This document shows positions 26,699 to 34,127 of a stretch of DNA of 64,000 nucleotides, piece by piece. The DNA comes from an uncultured Collinsella sp. (lineage in GTDB: Bacteria; Actinomycetota; Coriobacteriia; Coriobacteriales; Coriobacteriaceae). A model generated the notes under the pieces. That model was not told where the DNA came from, made no database searches, and saw only the letters and a list, made by a program, of their open reading frames with translations. The number at the start of each line of letters is the position of its first letter. Within the stretch, counting starts at the first letter, position 1. A program made the position numbers and the translations under genes. Location of the stretch: assembly GCA_902479075.1 (NCBI GenBank), contig CABSNK010000004.1, forward strand, positions 1 through 64,000. Direction: 5' to 3'.

Positions 26699-27058
26699 AT
26701 GCGTTCGATAATAGGAGGCATGGAATATCGACAGACAGATGGTAAAACTCGACGCGTGCACAAGCAGTATGTGGACGTCGTGGCCCGCATCCTCGCGGGC
26801 GGACAAGTCGTGCCGGTTACCGTCTGCTGGGTCGACGGTCGCTGTTTTACGATCGACGAGATTGTCTCATCCACCGGTTTTGGCCTAACGGTTCACGGCA
26901 TTCGTACGGCAACCTATAAGGTTCGTTTTGGTGGGCATGCGACCGAACTGTATCTGGAAGAACAGGCGCGCGAGCGACCGGATGGCTCGCAGGCCCATCT
27001 GATGCGTTGGTGGGTGTGGGCATTCGACCGTACGCTCGAGAGCGGGCGCCGCAGGTAA
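26699..27058 (+). CDS. conserved hypothetical protein, possibly leaderless
   Basis: A 119-residue soluble protein I do not recognise with certainty. The sequence is basic with a conserved-looking core (HKQYVDVVARILAGGQVVPVTVCWVDG), beta-rich in appearance, and Trp/Arg-rich near the C-terminus. It recalls small actinobacterial DUF6504-type proteins, but that is only an impression. TACAAT at 26685-26690 is a -10 only 8 nt before ATG 26699, so a leaderless mRNA is possible. The other start, ATG 26720, has AGGAGG only 1 nt away, too close. Confidence 0.7.
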   Translation: MRSIIGGMEYRQTDGKTRRVHKQYVDVVARILAGGQVVPVTVCWVDGRCFTIDEIVSSTGFGLTVHGIRTATYKVRFGGHATELYLEEQARERPDGSQAHLMRWWVWAFDRTLESGRRR

Positions 27059-27137
27059 GAGCGCGCGGCATTCGGGTACAATGGCAGGAATCTTGTCACC
27101 TACGGCGCTGTCGCGGCGCTTTTGAAAGGACGATATT

Positions 27138-27833
27138 ATGAACGATATCCAGGGTTATCAGAACGGCCCCATTGAGACCGGCGCAAGCCGTGCCAAGGAG
27201 ATGTCGCCGCGTGCGTACAACCTTGCCATGCCTGCCCTGATCTTTTTGGGCTTTTGCGCCATGGGTGCCGGTGCTTACTTTACGAGCACCATGGCGTTTG
27301 CCCGCATGATGATGAGCGGCGCCGCCTTGCCGCTGGTCTTTGGCTCGTTTATTTTGACCATCGTCGGCATGGTCATGATGTCGGCCGCCGCGGGCAAGCA
27401 GTCTGTGGGTCTGTCCCTTGTGGGCTACGTAATCTTTGCGAGTACCTTTGGCCTGACCGCGTCGTTTGGCCTTGCCAATTACGACCTGCCCACCATCAAC
27501 ACTGCCTTTATCGCCACGGCCGCCATCACCTTTGTCTTTGGTGCGCTGGGCGTGACCTTCCCCAAGTTCTTCCAGCGTGTGTACGGCATTGGTTTTGGCA
27601 TCCTGCTTGCCACGATTCTGGTCGAGATCGTGCTGATGTTTATGGGCGTCTCGCAGTCCATCACCGACCTGATCGTGATCGTGGTGTTCGCCGGCTTTAT
27701 TGGCTACGACACCTATGTGGCCACGACGGTGCCGCCCACGCTGCCCAACGCCGTGCTCATGGCATCCAACCTGTTCGTGGACATCATCAACGTGTTCCTG
27801 CGCATCCTGAACATCCTTGGTCGTCGCGACTAG
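27138..27833 (+). CDS. Bax inhibitor-1 / YccA family membrane protein
   Basis: A 231-residue protein with seven hydrophobic segments and the Bax-inhibitor-1 C-terminal signature: GYDTYVATT followed by LFVDIINVFLRILNILGRRD, with the two aspartates used as a pH sensor in the characterised BsYetJ homologue. Family members conduct calcium or act in membrane stress; the physiological role here is unknown. It is monocistronic, with GAAAGGA before the ATG and a terminator after. Confidence 0.9.
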   Translation: MNDIQGYQNGPIETGASRAKEMSPRAYNLAMPALIFLGFCAMGAGAYFTSTMAFARMMMSGAALPLVFGSFILTIVGMVMMSAAAGKQSVGLSLVGYVIFASTFGLTASFGLANYDLPTINTAFIATAAITFVFGALGVTFPKFFQRVYGIGFGILLATILVEIVLMFMGVSQSITDLIVIVVFAGFIGYDTYVATTVPPTLPNAVLMASNLFVDIINVFLRILNILGRRD

Positions 27834-27882
27834 CGCGGGGCATTGCAGCGTTTCTTGTCGGACGCGGTAAAACGATGTGAAA

Positions 27883-27908
27883 GGCGGTCCTTCGGGGCCG
27901 TCTTTTTT
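27883..27908 (+). terminator. terminator after the BI-1 family gene
   Basis: An 8-bp stem GGCGGTCC/GGGCCGTC (two wobbles) with a TTCG tetraloop is followed by six T. Confidence 0.85.
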
Positions 27909-27974
27909 GTGCACGGCGGGGTATCATGGATGGGAAAAGCCGATAGCGGCAGAGACCGAGAAAGGTGACCACTT

Positions 27975-29075
27975 ATGGCAGACGTCGACAACAGGAACCG
28001 TAACCGCAGGCCCAATCCCAAGCGCGAGGCCCGTGCCAAGGCCGCCGAGCGTCACGTGGCGACTGTGTCCGAAGCGTGCGCCAAGGATATCGAGCGCTCG
28101 CTTGCCGGCGTGCGCGAGTTCGATGGCATGCCTGCTGGATTTGTCGCGGCGATGAAGGCCAAGGCCCAAGCGGCCGACGCTGCCGAGGAACAGGTTGCCG
28201 AGGAGTCTGAGGCCGCCGAGGTCGCGTCCGTCGAGACCGAGGTTGCGGCCGAGCCTGCGCCCGCAGAGGAGGCCGCGGAGATCGAGCCCGCGCCTGCCGC
28301 CGAGAAGCCCGCTCCGCTCCTGCCCGAGGTCACCGTGCTCGACGCCTCTGCCACGCAGACCATTCTGGATAACGGCCGAGGCTACGCGCAGTTTTGCGAC
28401 ATGGCCGTGCTCGCCTTTGCCTCGTTCGCCAACCCGGGCGGTGGCTACATCCAGGGCTATCTGGGTCAGGAGGCCACGCTCTGCGCCGATTCGTACCTGT
28501 ACAACGTCCTCGATAAGCAGCGTAAATGGTACGGCGAGAACCGTCGCCGCAACATCAACTGCGAGCTTTACCGCAACCGTGCGCTGGTGGTGCCTGCGGT
28601 GCGCTTCGACCGCAACCACGTGCATGCGTATGCCGATGTAATCGTTGCCGCCGCGCCCAACGCAAAGCGCGCTCGCCAGGAGTATCGCGTGGGTGACGAT
28701 GCCCTGCTGGACGCCCTGCGCGATCGCATCCGCTTCGTGCTTGCCATCTGCGACGAGCTGGGTCGCGAGAAGCTCGTGCTGGGCGCTTGGGGCTGCGACA
28801 ACAACGGCTTTGATGCCGAGACCGTGGCCGAGCTCTTCCGTAAGGAGCTCGCGTCGGGCGACTTTAAGGTCAAGCAGGTCTTCTTTGCCGTGCCTTCTAC
28901 GCGTTGGGACGAGGATTTTGCCAAGTTCGAGCACGTGCTGGCAAACTTCCCCGAGCGCAACGAGGAGTCCTATGCCCAGGTTGCCGCTCGCGCTGCGGCT
29001 GCTCGCGCCGCCGAGCAGGCCCAGGCTGCCGCCGAGGACGATGAGGACGATGACGATTGGCGCAAGTACCTGTAA
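27975..29075 (+). CDS. TIGR02452-type PARG-like macrodomain protein with altered catalytic motif
   Basis: A 366-residue protein related to bacterial poly(ADP-ribose) glycohydrolases (TIGR02452 family). A basic N-terminal helical region (residues 1-65) is followed by an Ala/Glu/Pro-rich linker (66-115) and the macrodomain-like fold. The ADP-ribose loop is clear (FANPGGGYIQGYLGQEA, residues 151-167), as is GAWGCDNNGFDAETV. The usual signature is GGG then QEE; here Gln165-Glu166 is followed by Ala167, so the second glutamate, the catalytic one in characterised PARGs, is missing. It may bind rather than cleave ADP-ribose. Family call is solid; activity is open. Confidence 0.82.
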   Translation: MADVDNRNRNRRPNPKREARAKAAERHVATVSEACAKDIERSLAGVREFDGMPAGFVAAMKAKAQAADAAEEQVAEESEAAEVASVETEVAAEPAPAEEAAEIEPAPAAEKPAPLLPEVTVLDASATQTILDNGRGYAQFCDMAVLAFASFANPGGGYIQGYLGQEATLCADSYLYNVLDKQRKWYGENRRRNINCELYRNRALVVPAVRFDRNHVHAYADVIVAAAPNAKRARQEYRVGDDALLDALRDRIRFVLAICDELGREKLVLGAWGCDNNGFDAETVAELFRKELASGDFKVKQVFFAVPSTRWDEDFAKFEHVLANFPERNEESYAQVAARAAAARAAEQAQAAAEDDEDDDDWRKYL

Positions 29076-29100
29076 TCGGTACGTGCCGACAGATAGGTCG

Positions 29101-29133
29101 AGCCGGCGGGAGGGCTGCTTCCGTCGGCTTTTT
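29101..29133 (+). terminator. terminator after the PARG-like gene
   Basis: A 9-bp stem AGCCGGCGG/CCGTCGGCT (one wobble) is followed by TTTTT, separating the gene from the GDSL hydrolase 20 bp further on. Confidence 0.75.
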
Positions 29134-29152
29134 ACTAAAGGAAGGGCTTACG

Positions 29153-29812
29153 ATGAAAAACGTTCTGTGCTTTGGTGACAGCAATACCTATGGCTACGAT
29201 CCGGCAGGTATGCGCGACGGCACCGCGGTGCGCTATGCGCACGATGTGCGCTGGTGCGGCGTGGCACAGCGTGACCTGGGCGAGGACTGGCACGTAATTG
29301 AGGAAGGCTTAAACGGCCGCACGACGGTGCGCGACGATATGTGCCATCTGGATACTAATCTCAACGGTATTCGCGCGTTGCCGATGCTGCTCGAGGCCCA
29401 TAAGCCGCTGGATGCGATCGTGATTATGCTGGGCACCAACGACTGTAAGACGGTCTTTAACGTGACAGCTTCCGATATCGCCCGTGGCGCCATGGCGCTG
29501 ATTCGCGCTGTCCGCGCGTTTCCGTGGACCGACGCTGCGCCTTGTCCGCGCATTCTGCTGATGGCTCCTATCAAGATCAAGCCGCAGATCGCCGATGTGT
29601 ATATGACCGACTTTGACGAGCACTCCGTCGAGGCCTCGGAGCATTTTGCCGAATACTATGCGTATGTTGCCGAACAGTTTGGCTGCGACTTTTTGAATGC
29701 CGCCGATTTTGCCGAGCCGGGCGATATCGATTATCTGCACATGATGCCGGTAAGCCACGAGAGCCTCGGCCATGCCGTGGCAGCCAAGCTCAAAGAGATG
29801 CTCGGAGAGTAG
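29153..29812 (+). CDS. SGNH/GDSL-family hydrolase (arylesterase-like)
   Basis: A 219-residue SGNH hydrolase, a serine esterase or acetylhydrolase fold. Block I with the nucleophile is FGDSNTYGYDP at residue 6, GLNGRTT provides the block II Gly region, GTNDCK carries block III Asn, and the catalytic Asp/His lie in DYLHMMPVSHESLGH near the end. No signal peptide is present, so it is cytoplasmic. AAGGAAGGG places the start at ATG 29153; upstream in-frame codons fall inside the preceding terminator. Substrate is unknown. Confidence 0.88.
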   Translation: MKNVLCFGDSNTYGYDPAGMRDGTAVRYAHDVRWCGVAQRDLGEDWHVIEEGLNGRTTVRDDMCHLDTNLNGIRALPMLLEAHKPLDAIVIMLGTNDCKTVFNVTASDIARGAMALIRAVRAFPWTDAAPCPRILLMAPIKIKPQIADVYMTDFDEHSVEASEHFAEYYAYVAEQFGCDFLNAADFAEPGDIDYLHMMPVSHESLGHAVAAKLKEMLGE

Positions 29813-29868
29813 TACGGCCCAAAGCAGTACAAAAGTTCCCCTTGCGGTGGCTTGTTTCGTTGGTTTGT

Positions 29869-30082
29869 CTTGATCTGTAACAGCTGTAAGGCCGAAAACG
29901 GGCTAGATGTTACAGATTGAGATTATTTAGGTCGATATCGGTCGTTTGTCTCGATCTGTAACATCTAGGGTCGATTTTGCCGAGTTACTGTTACAGATCG
30001 AGATTTTCTTCTCAGTGGAATTTGAATGTCTCAATCTGTAACAGGTGGGCCGAAAAATGGACTCTAACTGTTACAGATCGAG
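29869..30082. repeat. array of six alternately inverted 14-bp boxes forming three hairpins
   Basis: The box CTCGATCTGTAACA (allowing one or two changes) occurs at 29869-29882, 29950-29963 and 30030-30043, and its inverse TGTTACAGATCGAG at 29908-29921, 29989-30002 and 30069-30082. Each pair encloses exactly 25 nt, so three hairpins stand about 80 bp apart. The loops share GGCCGAAAA or its approximate inverse. The array fills the gap between the convergent GDSL hydrolase and thiD genes. Function is unknown. Confidence 0.85.
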
Positions 30083-30091
30083 ATGTTTGTG

Positions 30092-30132
30092 GGAACCGCC
30101 ACAAAGGTGCCTGTCCCCTTTGCGGTGGTTTT
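30092..30132. repeat. GC-rich hairpin at the thiD end
   Basis: AACCGCCACAAAGG pairs with CCTTTGCGGTGGTT around a short loop, with a related GCGGTGG stretch at 29844-29850. The right arm on the + strand is followed by TTTT, so it may terminate the GDSL gene and, on the other strand, thiD. It follows directly after the six-box array. Confidence 0.5.
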
Positions 30133-30144
30133 GGGCTGCGAATC

Positions 30145-30975
30145 TTAGTACTGCCACATGTGGTTGACGGGGCTGGAGCCTTTGCCCATGTCAAAGCCAG
30201 CGGCGAGAGCACCCGTTAGGTAGGCCTTGCCGGCGTTGACGGCATCGGCAAGATCCATGCCCTGGGCCAGCGCGCATGCGATGGCGGACGAAAGCGTACA
30301 GCCAGTACCGTGCGTGTTGCCGGTCTCGATGCGCTTGTGGCGGAACCACGTGGTGAGCGGATCGCCCAGATGGTTGCCCTCGTCATCGAGTGGCGCGGGC
30401 TCTGCTAGCACATCGTTGGCCTCGTTGACAAAATGCCCGCCCTTAACGAGAGACGCGCAGCCAAAGCGACGGGTGAGAAGCATGGCGGCATTTTGCTGCG
30501 TGCGCTCGGAATCGACCTCATAATCGAGCAGCGCCATGGCCTCGGGAATGTTGGGCGTGATAACGGTCGCCAGCGGGAACAGGCGGCGGGTGAGTGCCTC
30601 AGCGGCATCCTCGGCAATGAGGCGAGCACCCGAGGTGGCGACCATGACGGGGTCGACGACGATATTTTGTGCGTCCCAGGCGCTCAAGCGGTCGGCGATA
30701 ACCTCGATAATCTCGGCAGAGGAAACCATGCCGATCTTGACGGCGCTGGGTCGAATATCGTCAAAAACGGCATCGATCTGCGCCGCGACAATATCCTGGG
30801 AGATGTTCTGCACGGCGGTGACACCGAGGGTGTTTTGTGCGGTTATGGCTGTGATGGCCGTCTCGGCATACAGGCGGTGCGCCGTGATGGTCTTGATGTC
30901 GGCCTGAATGCCGGCGCCACCGCTGGAATCGGATCCTGCGATGGATAGAACGGCGGGTACCTTACTGCGATCCAT
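30145..30975 (-). CDS. thiD: hydroxymethylpyrimidine/phosphomethylpyrimidine kinase ThiD
   Basis: ThiD phosphorylates HMP and HMP-P to supply the pyrimidine half of thiamine. It is a ribokinase-fold enzyme: SIAGSDSSGGAGIQADIKT at the N-terminus binds substrate, VVDPVMVATSGARL and VITPNIPEAMALL are conserved, and GTGCTLSSAIA holds the catalytic Asp-equivalent anion hole region. Length is 276 aa. AAGGGAG precedes the ATG. It lies downstream of thiC on the same strand with a 177-bp gap that has TATAAT (31026-31021, - strand), so it may have its own promoter. Confidence 0.95.
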   Translation of the reverse strand: MDRSKVPAVLSIAGSDSSGGAGIQADIKTITAHRLYAETAITAITAQNTLGVTAVQNISQDIVAAQIDAVFDDIRPSAVKIGMVSSAEIIEVIADRLSAWDAQNIVVDPVMVATSGARLIAEDAAEALTRRLFPLATVITPNIPEAMALLDYEVDSERTQQNAAMLLTRRFGCASLVKGGHFVNEANDVLAEPAPLDDEGNHLGDPLTTWFRHKRIETGNTHGTGCTLSSAIACALAQGMDLADAVNAGKAYLTGALAAGFDMGKGSSPVNHMWQY

Positions 30976-31020
30976 GTTCGCTCCCTTGTTCGGTCGGATT
31001 CAAATGGGTCTTCTGCCTGC

Positions 31021-31026
31021 ATTATA
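31021..31026 (-). promoter_or_regulatory. candidate -10 element for thiD
   Basis: TATAAT on the - strand, 45 bp before the thiD ATG, in a gap that also has a CCCGGG...CCCGGG hairpin upstream of it. No good -35 is seen at 17 bp. Confidence 0.35.
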
Positions 31027-31152
31027 AAGTTGCCCGGGCCGGCTGTATGCCGATCCCGGGCGGGCGGTGCAATCTTTACGTAAATGTAAGAAAATGTTCA
31101 CATGTCAACAATTGACGAGCACCTTGTGACCGATTGTGGCTCCGGAGACGCG

Positions 31153-32487
31153 TTAATCCTCCATGCCGAGGTCGATCGTCGTTCCTTCGAACACCTTGTT
31201 GACGGTGCGGACGGCGCACATCTTGCCACACATGGTGCAAGTGCCCTCGGTGGCGGCGGGGGATTCCTCGTAGCGCTTCTTACCGGTGACCGGGTCGAGA
31301 GCGCACTTCCACATGGCGTCCCAGTCGAGCTTGCGGCGTGCCTGGCCCATCTTGTCATCCATGTCGCGGGCGTGCGGCACCTTCTTGGCGATGTCGGCGG
31401 CGTGTGCGGCGATCTTGGTGGCCATGAGGCCATCGAGCACGTCCTGGGCGTTGGGCAGGCACAGGTGCTCGGCCGGCGTCACGTAGCACAGGAAGTCGGC
31501 ACCGGAGCTGGCGGAGATGGCGCCGCCGATGGCAGCGGTGATGTGGTCGTAACCCACGCCGATATCGGTCACCAGCGGCCCGAGCACATAGAACGGGGCA
31601 TTGTGGCATAGGCGCTTCTGCAGTTTCATGTTGGCGGCGATCTCGTCGAGTGCCATGTGACCCGGGCCCTCGACCATGACCTGGACGCCGGCGGCCCAAG
31701 CGCGCTTGCACAGCTTGCCCAGCTCGATCATCTCGGCGGTCTCGGTTGCGTCGTTGGAGTCGTAGAGGCAGCCCGGGCGGCAGGAGTCGCCGAGCGAGAT
31801 CGTCACGTCGTATTCGTGACAGATCTCGAGCACCTCGTCGTAGAACTCGTAGAAGGGGTTCTCGTTACCGGTGACTTCCATCCAGCCAAACAGCAGCGAG
31901 CCGCCGCGACTGACGATGTTCATGAGGCGGCCGGTCTCCTTAAAGGTTTTGATGACCGACTTGTTGATGCCGCAGTGGATGGTCATAAAGTCCACGCCGT
32001 CCTTGGCATGAGCGCGCACGACCTCGAGCAGATCGTCCTTGGTGAGCTTGACCAGCGGCTTTTCCATGTAGCCGATGGCGTCATACATGGGGACGGTGCC
32101 CACCATAAGCGACGTCTCGTCGATGAGCTGCTGGCGGAACTGGCGCGTCTTGCCCGAGTTGGAGAGGTCCATGATGGCGTCGGCGCCAAAGTCCTCGGCG
32201 ATCTTGACCTTCTTCCACTCCTCGGCGGCATCGGCCTTGTCGCCCGAGATGCCCAGGTTGACGTTGACCTTGGTGGACAGGCCCTCGCCGACACCAAAGG
32301 CGCGCATGCCCTTTTTGATATGCACGATGTTGGCGGGAATGGCGATGCGGCCGTCTGCCACGCGCTCGCGGATGTACTCGGGGTCGCGATGCTCGCGCTC
32401 GGCAACCTCCTTCATCTGCGGCGTGATCTGCCCGGCGCGGGCGAAGTCGATTTGCGTGACGAGCTTGGGCTCGGTCTGTGTGCTCAT
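31153..32487 (-). CDS. thiC: phosphomethylpyrimidine synthase ThiC
   Basis: ThiC is the radical SAM enzyme that rearranges AIR to HMP-P in thiamine synthesis. Conserved parts are FMTIHCGINK, SRGGSLLFGW, SLGDSCRPGCLYD, MVEGPGHMALDEI and GPLVTDIGVGYDHI. The C-terminal cluster motif reads CTMCGKMC, CX2CX3C rather than the E. coli CX2CX4C, the shorter form seen in anaerobe-type ThiC. An ATG at 32511 lies inside the riboswitch; AAGGGAG 9 nt before ATG 32487 gives the true start, 444 aa. Confidence 0.96.
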   Translation of the reverse strand: MSTQTEPKLVTQIDFARAGQITPQMKEVAEREHRDPEYIRERVADGRIAIPANIVHIKKGMRAFGVGEGLSTKVNVNLGISGDKADAAEEWKKVKIAEDFGADAIMDLSNSGKTRQFRQQLIDETSLMVGTVPMYDAIGYMEKPLVKLTKDDLLEVVRAHAKDGVDFMTIHCGINKSVIKTFKETGRLMNIVSRGGSLLFGWMEVTGNENPFYEFYDEVLEICHEYDVTISLGDSCRPGCLYDSNDATETAEMIELGKLCKRAWAAGVQVMVEGPGHMALDEIAANMKLQKRLCHNAPFYVLGPLVTDIGVGYDHITAAIGGAISASSGADFLCYVTPAEHLCLPNAQDVLDGLMATKIAAHAADIAKKVPHARDMDDKMGQARRKLDWDAMWKCALDPVTGKKRYEESPAATEGTCTMCGKMCAVRTVNKVFEGTTIDLGMED

Positions 32488-32491
32488 TGGC

Positions 32492-32588
32492 ACGGCTCCC
32501 TTCGTTGGCATTACCCATATCAGGTTTGCGGGTCAGGGCGGGCGCGCCCAGTCTCAGCCTACCGTCTTGTCCTGCAAGCTCCCCGTTT
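32492..32588 (-). ncRNA. TPP riboswitch upstream of thiC
   Basis: On the - strand the TPP aptamer is plain: ACGGGGAGC, the pyrimidine-sensing GGCTGAGACTGGGC, then GACCCGCAAACCTGATATGGGTAATGCC in order, and AACGAAGGGAGCCGT closing the first helix (ACGG with CCGT). The thiC Shine-Dalgarno AAGGGAG is part of the 3' end of the aptamer, so TPP binding should block ribosome access directly. This is established THI-element biology; the mechanism here is read from the overlap. Confidence 0.95.
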
Positions 32589-32658
32589 ATGTGGTGGGCT
32601 CAAGTATAGCCTGAATGGGTACGATTGACGCGATGAGCATGCCCGTGGGGAGGCGAAC

Positions 32659-33174
32659 ATGGAAGACAAGCATCTATATCGAGAGACGCAATGGGATGTG
32701 TCGGCCGAGGAGGGCCGTGCCCATCATGGGCTGGTCGCAATTGGTTTTGCGATCCTTGTCGTGATGGCGATCGCCTGTTGTATCTGGACGTTTGGCGGGC
32801 GTGGGGGAGCTGCCTGGGCGTTTGAGGCGGACGATAGCCTGCCGATCATGACAGTGAAGGTCACGGGCGGCAATACCGTTGCCGCGCCGGGCGATTATTG
32901 GTACCCGCGCGATGAGTTTGTGCAGTTGCAGCTGAGTGGTGGGTCCATTCCAGGTGAAGAAATCGAACGCGTGACGTTTGACGCGACGCTCAAAACGCTG
33001 ACGGTGAAGCTCAAAGATCAAGGGGATGTGCCCACGACCATGGATATCGCCTTGACGGAATGGCGTCTGGAGCCTCCGACGGGTGTTGCGGTGTCCGAGG
33101 TCGAGCACGTCAAGATTGCCTATCAGGACGGTTCGACAAATGAAATTGCCAAAGCCGACGGCTTGGCGGAATAG
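32659..33174 (+). CDS. hypothetical single-pass membrane protein
   Basis: A 171-residue protein I do not recognise. A charged cytoplasmic N-terminus of about 24 residues is followed by one hydrophobic segment (about 25-46, GLVAIGFAILVVMAIACCIW) and an exported domain of about 125 residues that looks beta-rich and acidic. GGGAGG precedes the ATG. It is divergent from thiC and convergent with yaaA, so context gives no clue. Codon use is like the neighbours, so it is probably a real gene. Confidence 0.72.
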   Translation: MEDKHLYRETQWDVSAEEGRAHHGLVAIGFAILVVMAIACCIWTFGGRGGAAWAFEADDSLPIMTVKVTGGNTVAAPGDYWYPRDEFVQLQLSGGSIPGEEIERVTFDATLKTLTVKLKDQGDVPTTMDIALTEWRLEPPTGVAVSEVEHVKIAYQDGSTNEIAKADGLAE

Positions 33175-33214
33175 ACGCCGTGCCTAGGCAGCACATTCAA
33201 AAGTAGCGGTGGTT

Positions 33215-34024
33215 CTACAAGGTCTGTTCGTTCAGGAAGACCAAAGTGTTTTTATTTGAAAGCTCGGGAAGGTGACGATAGCCAACGTCGAACGCGGTGA
33301 GCCCGCTTACATCCTCGAGCTTGTTTTCCGCCATCCAGCGCACCATGGAGCCGCGTGCCTTTTTGCTGGCGGTCGATCGCTGGATGGGCTTGCCGTTGCG
33401 GACACCTTCGCCAAAGAGACAAGTGACGGTTGTGGCGTCGCCTGCGAGATGGGGTAGAACGGCCTTGGCGTACTCCACGCTGGCAAGGTTGACGACCGTG
33501 GTGTTGGAGCCGGTCGGCGCAATGGCGCATGCAAGTTTGTCGCCCCAAAACGCATAGAGGTCTCGGGCATCGTCGACGGAGAGCTTCGCTCCCATTTCGA
33601 GCCGATAGGGCGACACGCCGTGGAAGGGGCGCACGCATCCATAGAGTCCCGAGAGGATCCAGAGATGGCTTTGCAGCCAGTCGAGCTGTGCGGCATCCAT
33701 GACCTCGGGCGCCATGCTTTGGTATTGGATGCCGTGGTAGGACATGACGGCAGGGGAGAGGTGACGGGCGAGTGCGGGATTGTCGAGATCGCCGTTTTTC
33801 AGGATGGGCCCGAACTCATGCAGGGTGTTGAGACAAGGCCCCAGCAGTTTGTCGCTCACGTTCCATAGCGCCTGCAGGCCGCCGCTACCTTCATTTCGTT
33901 CGATATCTAGCAGCGCGCGGTGGAGGCGAGCCGCCTCGTGCACAAAAGGTGGAACGCCCAGGACTTCAAAAGCATCTTGGGCCGCGCGCATTTGCTTGGC
34001 GGGCGAAATGATGACCTGCAACAT
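33215..34024 (-). CDS. yaaA: peroxide stress protein YaaA (DUF328)
   Basis: YaaA limits free iron and DNA damage during peroxide stress in E. coli. The family start LQVIISPAKQM is present, with SGLYGCVRPFHGVSPYRLEM in mid-protein and CLFGEGVRNGKPIQRSTASKKARG in segments near the C-terminus. Length (269 aa) is normal. GAGGAG precedes the ATG on the - strand. Confidence 0.93.
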   Translation of the reverse strand: MLQVIISPAKQMRAAQDAFEVLGVPPFVHEAARLHRALLDIERNEGSGGLQALWNVSDKLLGPCLNTLHEFGPILKNGDLDNPALARHLSPAVMSYHGIQYQSMAPEVMDAAQLDWLQSHLWILSGLYGCVRPFHGVSPYRLEMGAKLSVDDARDLYAFWGDKLACAIAPTGSNTTVVNLASVEYAKAVLPHLAGDATTVTCLFGEGVRNGKPIQRSTASKKARGSMVRWMAENKLEDVSGLTAFDVGYRHLPELSNKNTLVFLNEQTL

Positions 34025-34047
34025 GGATTCTCCTCTGCCAAAAAAGA

Positions 34048-34114
34048 AGTTGCGGTGGAATAGTTCTTGTTCGACCTGTCTAAAGGGCTATTTGGGAACT
34101 ATTTCACCGCAACT
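34048..34114. repeat. GTTGCGGTG hairpin, copy 1
   Basis: A 19-bp inverted repeat (AGTTGCGGTGGAATAGTTC with GAACTATTTCACCGCAACT, one wobble) lies between the yaaA start and the aminopeptidase stop. The outer 9-10 bp are identical to the hairpin at 55036-55104, while the inner part differs but still pairs. Confidence 0.75.
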
Positions 34115-34127
34115 GATGAGGGGTTGG

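Noticed and set aside
29869..30082. CRISPR-like appearance of the six-box array
   Set aside because: Boxes are 14 bp and alternate in orientation, spacers are structured and only five in number, and no cas gene is nearby.
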